Below are positions 11,700 through 20,686 of a stretch of 64,000 nt of DNA, piece after piece. Position numbers and translations under genes: made by a program. The stretch is from Phanerochaete sordida (lineage: Eukaryota > Basidiomycota > Agaricomycetes > Polyporales > Phanerochaetaceae). The DNA is taken from assembly GCA_019973155.2 (NCBI GenBank), contig BPQB01000006.1, positions 124,001-188,000 on the forward strand. The letters run 5' to 3'. The notes below the pieces were generated by a model. It saw only the letters and a list, made by a program, of their open reading frames with translations, was not told where the DNA came from and ran no database searches. Each line of letters starts with the position of its first letter. Within the stretch, counting starts at the first letter, position 1.

Positions 11700-12869
11700 A
11701 GCCGGATCTTCTTCCGTACCCTAGCCCTCACTGGGTTCCAGTTCTACGAAGGCATGCATTACACGCAGAAGAATGTATGTATTTGTACTCCTTGCATTGC
11801 GACCTATATCGACTCGCTCATCAAGGTTCACCAGGTGCACGCCAGGATGCCATCATGCACGGCTATCTACCCCTTAGACAAAGCTTGAGCCGTAGTAGGC
11901 TGTACTTGAACCCCGCACTCCTGTGGGGCCCACACCGCAGCGTCCCCGACGATTGCGGTCGAAGGCACAACTGACTTGTTGTAAACCGCTAGGCGGCTCC
12001 CGAGGTCTCGCTAGCGTGGTCATGAGGGCATGTGCCCGCCTTGAATCGAGGGGCCTAGAAGTATATTGGGAATGCGCTCGCCCTTCGGGCAATATAAATA
12101 CCGCGTTTCTGCGCCCCATATTCCGCCGCTACTGCACTGAAGGCAGCGCGTGTTGCAGGAGACATGTCAGAAGTGGACATCGATATGCTTTACTACGCAA
12201 AGGTACTACGCATAACCGGCGTACGGCGACTGAGGCTCGCGCCCAACACCTTTCCAGGTGACATTAATGCTTCTTGGAAGATTAGCGGGCATCGTCTATT
12301 TCCGTGCGCCATGAGCATGCAAGGTACGGCTGAGACGTGCGATCCCTCGAGGTATGTGCGGACATCTGGCCGTACGGCCAGCTACATTCACCAATGAGCA
12401 CCTGCGATTCATGTGCGCGCAGTCCGCGTGTGCCATTTGTTTCTGGCTGGCGAGCGAGTACGTCGGAAATAAGTATTGCGTATAGGCAGCCTCTCCCGCT
12501 GCGCCTCGTCCTGCTGCCGCTGCAGGAGCCTGAAAACAAGGTCACAGTTCGTGTTACGCTCATCGTCGGCCGCCGCCTGCGCGAGAGCCTCTCGAGATTC
12601 GGGGATTTCTCATCTTCCAGAGCGCATCGTACATAACAGAGAGAACGAAATAAGCAGTAGCGTTGTAGGTACATCTATAAAACTGCCCTCGATAAAATGG
12701 ATCAGAGCGAGGGGTACAGAGAGCAATTACTGACGAGGAAGACCAGCCCACGATGGATGGCAGGTGCTACTAGCGCCCGATTATGTAAGCTCCGTTTTGG
12801 GATCGTCTGCTCAACCCCGCTTCACGCTCGGACGTCGACCTCCATCCTCTGCATCCTCGTCTGCCCACC
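11700..12869. other. Intergenic
   Basis: No coding exon supported on either strand. A 16-bp perfect palindrome, CTGGCCGTACGGCCAG, lies near 12366. A TATAAAA at about 12675 lies some 190 nt before the ATG of MRPS17 and may belong to its promoter. Confidence 0.5.
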
Positions 12870-13303
12870 ATGCCACCCATGGCCTTCACCGGAATTGTGA
12901 CCAAGGTTGGCTTTATGCACAAGACAGCCACGGTTACCGTCTCGCGGCGCGTCGCCCACCCGCTGACGGGAAAGGTACGCTTTGCCTCGGACAGTCCGTT
13001 CCGCCAGACTCACGCTTCGGGGCTCAGATGCTGGAGCGGAGCAAGAAGTTCCTGACGCACGACGAGGAGAACCGTAAGCCGCATGTCTTTGAGGCTGGCG
13101 CGGAGACTCACCGGATGGCTGCAGAACTCCGGCTGAATGACCAGGTGGTCATTCGCAATTGCCCGCCAATCTCTGCGCGGAAACGCTTCAAGCTCGAGAC
13201 GGTTCTGAAGAGCCCAGAGCGCGAGCGCGAGGAGCACCACCGGCAACTGGCGGAAGCAGCGGCGGCAGCGAAGGGCAAGCCACGGACGGCGGCGACCGCC
13301 TGA
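12870..13303 (+). CDS. MRPS17: Mitochondrial ribosomal protein uS17 (MRPS17)
   Basis: Two exons, 12870-12974 and 13028-13303, giving 126 residues. The first exon has the uS17 OB-fold opening FTGIVTKVGFMHKTATVTVSR. The second begins MLERSKKFLTHDEEN and continues through LNDQVVIRNCPPISARKRF, matching the strands that contact 16S-type rRNA in the small subunit. The spacer before VVIRNCPPIS and the basic-acidic C-terminal helix (EREREEHHRQLAEAAAAAKGK) are typical of fungal mitochondrial forms rather than the cytosolic protein. A second in-frame ATG at codon 4 could be the true start. It acts in the mitochondrial small ribosomal subunit. Confidence 0.9.
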
Positions 13304-14939
13304 GGTTAGGGTACAGATAGGTGCGTCGCAGACCTCTTCCAAAGCGACTTATTCCTCACGAGGATGCTCTTGCATTATCATACAGACGGAGATGCATATC
13401 AACCAAAACAGTGACAGCCGACCTCTCGTCCTTGCATTCATGTCCATATCTGAATACTACGGCTGCACAGCTTGATACGCCCACGCTCCCAGAACGCATG
13501 CAGATGGGGCACAGATAATCGCCAGGGAACACCTACGTCGCTAGAAGTCGCGCAAGAACCAGAACCTTGTCACTGCCTTGCCTGTCAGGCGTGGCTCCGC
13601 GATGTCCGCGATAGCGGGTGCCTGTATACACATCCCGAGCTATCGCAATAACATATGCTTCATTGAGAACCACAGGAGCTGCATCGACGTCTTCAGCAGG
13701 GCAGCAGCAGCACGATCTACCACAACCTTGCGAAAGTACGCGCCTGCACTCAACAGGGGTGCTGCGTCAATATGTATGTCAATGACGAAATGCGAAGCTT
13801 CCGGTTGCTGACGAGGATCCGTTCCAGAATCGAGAACTACAGAATCTCGATTTGACGGACCGGAGTGTGCATCGTGTCCGCTATTCATGCTTTGCATACG
13901 CGTTCGCGCGCGGGCGTATCCCCCTGGGCTTATTCACCGCCGCGGCCAGCCTGCAAGAAGGCCGGGCGGTGTCGCCCGCACCGCAAGGGGACAGCTTCTT
14001 GAGTGACATGCAAACCTTCTCGGGCGGTGGCTGATCTGCGCTGACGCCATGCCCGCGCATCCTGGGGCGCGCACGTCCATGGCACTGTTCTCCGCCGCGG
14101 CGAGACCGCCCTCGTGCTTCGCACGCGCGAGCCCAAATGCCACGCCCCGCGCCCGCAGGGCAGGCGCTCCCCACGCGCCGTCGCGAACGTGCCAGGACCG
14201 CGCCTCTCGCAGCGCCGCCGCGCGGGTGGCTGTCGCGGCGTGGCCGCCCCCGGAAAGGCCCACGGGCCCTATTGCGCCGATCTGCGGTGGGCGCGCGCCC
14301 GCGGGGCTTCTATCGGCACCCACATCGCGCCCACCGCGAGCAGCGGGGCCCGATATATCCTGATAGTCGCTCGGCGGCACGGGCACGCCCCGCGGGCGAG
14401 CGGGCGCGGTGGGACCGCGGGGGCTGTCCGCGCGGGCAGGCGCGCTGCGTCATGTTTACGAGGCAGCGCGGGTGGCGCAGGACGCGACGTCGCTTGCAAC
14501 TTTCGAGAATGTCTGCGCGGCCGGCGGAGTGGGTGCGGTCAGCTGAGATGAGTCCTTGGTTTCAGAAGTTTACGAGAGACGTCGTGCGGTGGACAGTTCG
14601 TTCGTCAATGTTGAGTTGCTGCCTTCCTGTGCAACAACGTTGATCTTGGCACTCCTAGGCAGTGGAGATCGGCAGAGCTCCTGGCGGTTGCACCACGACA
14701 AATACTGGATTGCAGTAACATACGGAAAACAACACGGCTGACGGAGCGATACTGTGCACCCAGCAGCTGACCGTACCCAAAGAGCTAGATCCTGTAAGTT
14801 CGGAGGATCTGGATCTTGCATGTCCGGATTTCCAGACAACGAGCTAGACGAACGCAGAGTTTGATGAGATACGCCTTGTAAACTTCTGTCAATGGGGCTG
14901 AAATTGGAAGCATGCTGGAAGCGAGACATACGGACGTGT
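13304..14939. other. Intergenic, partly GC-rich
   Basis: No gene supported. About 13.95-14.50 kb is strongly GC-rich and therefore shows overlapping long open frames in several registers, none with recognisable protein sequence. The remainder is ordinary in composition. Confidence 0.5.
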
Positions 14940-15280
14940 TAGTCTCGTTCCCATCCGACACTAACTCCGACAGGTAAACCTTGTCGGCCAGTGCGTCGGA
15001 CTTCGAAGACGAAGTGCACTGGCTCGTTAGAGCGTCTGGTCCACTTCGATCAGGCGGGTGTAGCTCACCCATATGTGCCCCCGACGGGCGCCGGAAGGCA
15101 GGCAGCGAAGCGGTGGCGCATGCCGCGTTGGGGCGGGTGCGCGGGTCACGTGCGGGTGAGCTACACCCGTCCGATCGAAGTGGACCAGACATTCTAGCGT
15201 GAGACTGCACATTTCCCTTTAAATGTCCGAAGCAGTCTCCGAAGGCGGAGCCGAGAGCGGAATGTCTGGGAACGAGACTA
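14940..15280. mobile_element. Nested foldback (MITE-like) element with 9-bp direct flank
   Basis: The element starts TAGTCTCGTTCCC and ends with its exact reverse complement, a 13-bp perfect terminal inverted repeat. It is bordered on both sides by the direct repeat CGGACGTGT (14931-14939 and 15281-15289), as expected for a 9-bp target-site duplication. Inside, a second inverted repeat pairs 15034-15070 with 15154-15190 (35 of 37 positions). Smaller hairpins lie in each half, for example CCGACAGG near 14967 with CCTTGTCGG, and CCAGTGC near 14988 with GCACTGG. No transposase is encoded. A 9-bp duplication is characteristic of Mutator-like elements; the superfamily assignment is inference. Confidence 0.75.
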
Positions 15281-15410
15281 CGGACGTGTAGCATAAACGG
15301 CATGGACACTTCTGTTCGCCGTCGCTTACGAATTGGGCAGTGGTCACCTGTGAGATCGGGTGGTGCTGATGTTCGCCGTGACCGACGCAGCGCTGAAGGT
15401 ATGGTCAGAT

Positions 15411-15547
15411 TGATCTAGTCACAGAAGTCGCGCCTTGGGCGAGGGGGGGTCTAAGCGCCTTGTTTTGGCGCAGCTGGGCAACCGAAATCACAGCCAAATT
15501 GCGTTCCCACGACCCCCCCTCCCAAGACACGACTTTTGTGATGAGGC
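15411..15547. mobile_element. Second small inverted-repeat element with 11-bp direct flank
   Basis: The 11-bp direct repeat TATGGTCAGAT lies immediately outside at 15400-15410 and 15548-15558. The two ends are inverted copies of each other: a left segment with CACAGAAGTCG, CTTGGG and a seven-G run, and a right segment whose complement has CACAAAAGTCG, CTTGGG and the same G run. The outermost 10 bp are less well matched. It has no coding capacity. It is probably a non-autonomous DNA transposon remnant, inserted within 130 bp of the foldback element. Confidence 0.6.
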
Positions 15548-15558
15548 TATGGTCAGAT

Positions 15559-15880
15559 GTAGCTGAATACGTCGTGCTAGCCTGCGGAAATGTGATGAGC
15601 GGGAGGCTAGAGCTATGGCACAATCAGATACGTCAATGCCGTACCTGAGTAGCCCTTTTCTGCGCTCCAGGACGTGCAATCTATGCCCGAAGACAATCCG
15701 CTGCCAGCAGCAACAGCCAAGTAGAGCAGCTAGTCGGAAGTGACAGATGGGCGACGCGTGTGTGTGTGCCGGAAAGGATGCGCGCTGCACACGGAGCTGG
15801 GATCGTCTGAGTAACGGTGCTCGGCTGCGGAGATGAGAGGCGTGGGACGTGAGATAGGATTCGAGGGGACATAATTGACT
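15559..15880. other. Intergenic beside the second repeat element
   Basis: Between the second small repeat element and the F-box relic. Open frames run in from the relic, but nothing independent could be supported. Confidence 0.4.
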
Positions 15881-16560
15881 GTACGCATCTAGACGTGAGA
15901 CCGTGCACGATGCACATAGAATGGACACGGCCTTCTCGAAGTGCGTGTTGTTCTGGGCTCGTCAGCAGACGGCCTGCGCCGCGCTCTATCATGATAGGAA
16001 ATGGATATCGTACAAGTGACCTCACGGTGCAGTTCCTTCGCACCGACCTGCAGGCGAGACGCTGGAGGCCCGCGGATGCCTTGGGTGTTGTGGTCGTCGG
16101 CAGGCACGAACTTCCAACGTTGAGCGTCCGAGCGAGGCGGAGAGTCCCGCGTGTCCGCATATGGAAGGTCAAATGGTTCAAGCCCCTGCGTTCGCGCTCG
16201 CTGCCTGCCGTCAGCTTGAAGTGCGGTTGCCATCTATCTGAGCTCAGACAAGGACAGTTGTATATCTCCCGAGGATGTTTCCTCGTCTTTCGAGGTGCCA
16301 TCTCTGGACGCATGCCTTTCCAGACGTCAAATCCAAGCCGAGATCGCTTCCGACAGCTTTGTCGGATGCACTTCGCATCTTAGCTCTGAGGAACCTGATG
16401 TTCTGTTCCGCATCGTAAAACGCACGCCGAGGTTGCGGAGAATCAAGCCTGAGCACCTTTCTATACCGCCAAGAGGAGCCTTCCTTGTGTTGAGGTGGAC
16501 TTAGTGCGGGTACGGCGGTGCATCTCCCTGACAGAAGGGTCGTCAAGAGGACGGGGCGTA
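15880..16560 (-). pseudogene. Possible F-box gene relic
   Basis: On the minus strand, fragments in different frames recall the N-terminal half of basidiomycete F-box proteins. They are CVQRWHLERRGNILGRYTTV (an F-box tail resembling TCRAWxxxxRxxLYRxV), SSDRWQPHFKL, and EPFDLPYADTRDS (compare the recurrent FxxYAxxVR motif). No continuous frame, start or splice scheme joins them. The reading is from family memory and weak; chance similarity is possible. Confidence 0.3.
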
Positions 16561-17449
16561 AGCACGGAAAGTTTATTCCTTAGACTGCGGACAATCTTAT
16601 GTCTTCTGCGAAAGTAGGGCTGCGACAGGGTCATTTCGGTCATTAATGTTAAGTTCTGCTGCTAGTGCAACACGTGGCGTCCGTCCACTCCGTAACCCTG
16701 AGCATCACACACCGGTAAATGACACTTGCTTTTACTCGCCTTCATCTCTTTGGCGGAGGGCGTGCATTTCGGCGGCAATGGTCGTAGCGGCAAGGCAGCT
16801 GCGGTATATATCTCGGGCGCTAATAGTCCGACGCTCGATTTGCATGCAAGGCGACGTGCGCAAGTGCGCCCACCAACCTAATAGGACCCGAGGACAGTCG
16901 GGCACCAGCTAGAACGCCGCACCCGACGCACCGCACCTGCACAGGGAGCCCGCGGGTCAGGGTCCGCACGCAGGGTCCGCGCACGGGGGTCGCGCGCACC
17001 GCCCGCCGCGTGCGGCGCCGGCCCTGCAGCACGCCGCGGCGCACGCGCGGGGCGAAGATGAAGCAGCCGCGAAGACACAGGGAGGCGGCGCGTGGCGGCT
17101 GATGAAGAACCTTACGGCGGCCTCAGGGTCTGCTCAGGGTCCTTCGGGAAAACGCCACGACGCGCGACCACACGCACCCACAATGACGCAGGCGCCGCGT
17201 CCCGCCCCGGGCCATCGCGCGGCGCACGGCGGGCGCGGCGGGCGTGCGGGGCGGGGCTGGCGGAGGCGTGGTGGCGCGGGAAGGTGGCGGGCGGAGGTAC
17301 GCGCATCGGCTCGGGTGTCAATATACGAGAGTGATTGGGTTCATTTGATGTGGAGACTAGAGGTACATGCTTTGCGTGAAGAGATGTCGACGTTGTTGGT
17401 AAGTGTTGGAGGCATGGGGCCATTCGAGCGACGAGGTCATGGTGTGCGT
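16561..17449. other. Intergenic, GC-rich centre
   Basis: No gene supported. About 16.92-17.31 kb is very GC-rich and produces overlapping open frames without protein-like content. The downstream end of the small minus-strand gene abuts it. Confidence 0.45.
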
Positions 17450-17833
17450 CTAGTCGCTATTGCGACGCGTATTTGTGTGGCCGCAGGAGGGTTGCTCGTC
17501 TCGCCGGCCTTGCTCGCGGGTATCGCAATCGTTCGAGTTCTCGTGGCTTTCTGTCCCCTTGCTGTGTGGAGGATGGTCCGCGCAAATATCGGGCTGGACA
17601 CCGCTCGCCAACGTGGCCACGTCCTCGGAGCTGGGCACGACCTACGAAGCGAGCTGTCAGGGCATTATCGAAAACAGTCGACGGTACAGGCCTACCTGCT
17701 GCTCGACCGTGACCTTCTTTTTCGCGGAAGACTGCACGATGCGCACCGCAGGTCTGTTGCGTTTCTGCACGTAGGCGTAGTCGGAAGGGTCGAACAAGGG
17801 GACGCTCTGCGCTGAGTTGGTTGGCATAGACAT
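17450..17833 (-). CDS. Small intron-containing hypothetical protein
   Basis: Two exons on the minus strand, 17696-17833 and 17450-17641, give 109 residues beginning MSMPTNSAQSVPLFDPSDYAYVQ. The intron (17642-17695, 54 nt) has donor GTAGGC, a CTGAC-type branch site and acceptor TAG, and splits the frame in phase 0. The first exon looks protein-like: acidic-aromatic start, then KRNRPAVRIVQSSAKKKVTVEQQ, a basic amphipathic stretch. The second exon is polar and rich in D, E, S, N, H and R. No signal peptide or membrane segment is present. I do not recognise a family. The region is otherwise gene-poor. Confidence 0.55.
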
Positions 17834-18449
17834 GGCGGCGCTGTAGGCGAGATGAGCGAGCGTTCAGGTTCATAGTATCCCGACCTACTTGAGGCGATGG
17901 AAGATGCGCTGTGGGCGCGTCAACCCGACGTCGGCCTTTATCGATAACTGGGCTCGGCGAAAAAGATACTCAGCGCAGCGGTGACGTAAAACACACCACA
18001 GCGTTGGCTCACCTCCAGGGCCGCAGGGCGACAAGAGGATGCGCCAGGCACGCCCTCGTCATGTCATGCGGAGTAACATTTATCGACGACAAGTATGGGT
18101 TGCGGCCGAACCCTGGCTCGACACACGACTATATGCGCATGTTATACTTGCACACGGGAAGCAGATGCTAGTCAAAGTAGCTCTCACGAAGCACAAGGAA
18201 GCGATGATGTTTTTGACAATTTTCATTTTCGTCAATATAGCGACAGCACTACTACAAGACCAGGTACGAATCTGCAGGGCAGGCTAGTCAGTATTTGTCG
18301 ATAATGACGAGAGTATGCGAAGTATCAGACAAGTATATAATGATTCCGGATAGACGTTATCCTCAAAGAACCGGAGTTCTCAGTAGAGGGAGTCTATTTT
18401 GTCATCCCGTAGGAGACAACCCGGTCGGACACGGAGATGACACTCACGT
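17834..18449. other. Intergenic with a hydrophobic open frame
   Basis: A plus-strand open frame at about 18039-18284 contains KHKEAMMFLTIFIFVNIATALLQDQ, a convincing single hydrophobic span, ending at a GTACGA donor-like site. No partner exons or start could be joined. It is either a membrane-gene relic or chance. The right end is the 3' flank of RPS12. Confidence 0.3.
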
Positions 18450-18951
18450 TTACCGGTTCTTGAAGTAGTCGAGGAGGACGTGGAGGCCCTCAGACTCGAC
18501 ACCGTAGTCCTTGACGACGACGCAAGAGCAGCCGACGACCTTGCGGGGGTTGCCCTCGCGGTCGATCTTGCAGAGGCCGGCCCAGGTACCGAGGACCTTG
18601 GCGTCACCGACCTTGATAAGGTTGATCTTGTGCTCGGCACAGAGAGCCTCGATGAGCTTGATGTACTCGGCCTCAGTGCAGGTCTCGACGAGGACGCAGA
18701 GGTGAGCCTGGCGCTTGTCGAGGGCCTTGGCGCACTCGCGGAGACCGCGAGCGAGACCGTCGTGGACGAGGGCGTTCTTCAGGACTTGCTGCAGGGGCAT
18801 TTGCGCTTGAGTGCGCTGCTCGCGGTGCTAGGGCCAGATTACGCACCTGAAGAGCATCCTCAACGGAGAGCTTGCCCTTGGGGGCCTCGGTGGACACCTC
18901 GACCTCGGCCGCGGGGGCGTCGACTTGAATTTCATCTCCAGCGTCAGACAT
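18450..18951 (-). CDS. RPS12: Cytosolic 40S ribosomal protein eS12
   Basis: Two minus-strand exons, 18847-18951 and 18450-18788, give 147 residues, close to the usual 140-150. The acidic N-terminus ([19 protein letters not shown]) is followed by the eS12 core in the L7Ae-like fold: [33 protein letters not shown], then [53 protein letters not shown] and the end VLLDYFKNR. The 58-nt intron has GTGCGT donor and TGCAG acceptor. Codon use is strongly C-ending, as expected for a highly expressed ribosomal gene. Its start lies 309 nt from that of SKI8 on the other strand. Confidence 0.95.
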
Positions 18952-19260
18952 CCTGCACGAGCGACGTCTCATTGAGCATCGCTGGGCGGTGCGAGTGCGC
19001 TGGACGTACTTTTCTTGAGTGTATGGGTACAGCGATGTCTTCTTCCGCTCTCGTTGATGTAAGGAGAAAATTAAGGTTTGCCAAACTCGCAAGGTTAACC
19101 GCCACTTCAGGCTCCGCCGGCAATCACCGAGAGCGAGCGCGCCCTGGCGAAGGCGCCCGCCCGACGCTTGACGTCGTTCAACCTGACGTGCACGGACCCC
19201 TGCTCGACGTTCGCGACGGTGACCACACGTCCACCACTTCGTTGACTGCAGCCTTGCATC
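18952..19260. promoter_or_regulatory. Shared divergent promoter region RPS12 / SKI8
   Basis: The 309 nt between the two opposed start codons must hold both core promoters and 5' leaders. A polypyrimidine-like stretch (TCTTCCGCTCTCG at about 19038) is visible, but no defined factor site is claimed. Confidence 0.45.
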
Positions 19261-20686
19261 ATGGTGCGCTGTCTGCGCCGCATATACCCAGTCGTCTGAC
19301 TGACCGCTATCCCTCAGAGTCTCGCGTTCCTGCACGCGCACGACGGTGCTGAAGGTGCGTCTTCGTCGCTGGTACATCCGTCGTAACCTCTCACACTGGC
19401 CTCTCAGCACACAAGGACTCTGTATGGGGTGTAAAGTGGACTTCCAACGACGAGGTCGTATCAATCTCGGCCGATGGTACGATTAAGAAGTGGAACTCGA
19501 CCTCCGGCCAGGCCTCTCTCAGCCACCCTCCGCACCCGCTCGCCATCGTCTCTCTGGATGTTGACGTCGAGGGTCGCCATGCGTTGTACAACACCCTTGA
19601 AGGTCTGACGTGCTTATGGAACTTGGACAATGGGGAAGTGTTGGGAAAGCATGAGAGCTACGTCCGTGATCCCAAGGAGCCGACGGAGCCAGGTGAGTGG
19701 TAACTACTTGCTGCCATCTACACGCTGTGTGGGTGAGGCTTGGCTATATGCGGATACTGATGCATCCGGATAGCCTGGTCCGTGTCTATCAGCCCCAATG
19801 GAGAAACCTACGCAGCAACAGGCGGCACGGGAAATATTACAATACACTCAGCGGCGCCACAATCTTTTGGGGAGCGTCGTGCTGTACTCCCGAGTGGGCG
19901 CAACAAATTTGGTATGTTCTGCAAACATGTGGGTTACCGTCGTCCATACCGTAAGAGTCTCCACCATCTTTCATTTACTTCCGGGTGCATTTCATGCACC
20001 ACCTCATACACTCGTTTCCATCTTCCTTACATTTGCTCATGAACATTACTAACCGTGGGATTGAACCCATCATGTATAGAGCCCTGACGGAAGCAGAGTA
20101 GCGATGTCTTCGGAGGCGGGTCAAATCTACATCTTCGACCTCGCCGCTGAGAAGCTGCTGGCTACCTATGTCTCACATGCCATGGCGGTACGCTCGCTTG
20201 CGTGGTCATCAGATTCACAGGTATAGCCCTTCCGTCGATTCCTAGGACGCCCTTGTACTGAATTACATCTCGCGCAGCTGTTGGTATCGGCGTCAGAGGA
20301 CAAACGCCTCACGCTCCACGACGTGCGCTACACACCATCTGGAAAGCCAGGTTCCGGTGCAGTCGCCACGTTGACCGGACACTCTTCGTGGGTGCTGAGC
20401 ACCGACATCTCGCCGGACGGCAGGCTCGCGCTTTCAGGGTGCGTATGGGCGTCCCGTCTCCGCTTCGCGTTGCTCACCCGCTCCGCGTGCGTCTAGGTCT
20501 GCGGATAAGACTATCAAGGTATGGGACGTGGGTGCGCGCGCCGCCGTGTCGACCATTCAAGACACCGGCGAGGTGTGGGGCGTCTCGTGGCGGCCCAGGC
20601 CGCCTCAGCACGGCTCGCCGGGCGAGTTCGTCAGTGGCGGTGAGGACGGTGTCGTCAGGTGGTGGAGGGGTGCCGGCACAGGATAG
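19261..20686 (+). CDS. SKI8: Ski8/WDR61-type WD40 protein
   Basis: Seven exons: 19261-19263, 19318-19354, 19408-19692, 19774-19928, 20080-20220, 20278-20438 and 20497-20686, giving 323 residues. The first exon is the ATG alone; splicing gives MSLAFLHAHD. WD repeats are evident: AHKDSVWGVKW..DGTIKKWN, LEGLTCLWNLDNG, AWSVSISPNGETYAATGGTGNITI, HSPDGSRVAMSSEAGQIYIFD, VRSLAWSSDSQLLVSASEDKRLTLHD, SSWVLSTDISPDGRLALSGSADKTIKVWD and the closing GGEDGVVRWWR. The segment KFGMFCKHSPDGSRVAMSSEAGQIYIFDL is diagnostic of the Ski8 family. Ski8 is the scaffold of the Ski2-Ski3-Ski8 complex that feeds mRNA to the cytoplasmic exosome; in some fungi it also works in meiotic recombination. Confidence 0.92.

Noticed and set aside
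20055..20075. tRNA T-arm-like sequence GGGTTCAATCCC on the minus strand inside a SKI8 intron
   Set aside because: The required upstream half would lie in a SKI8 coding exon, and no cloverleaf pairs there.
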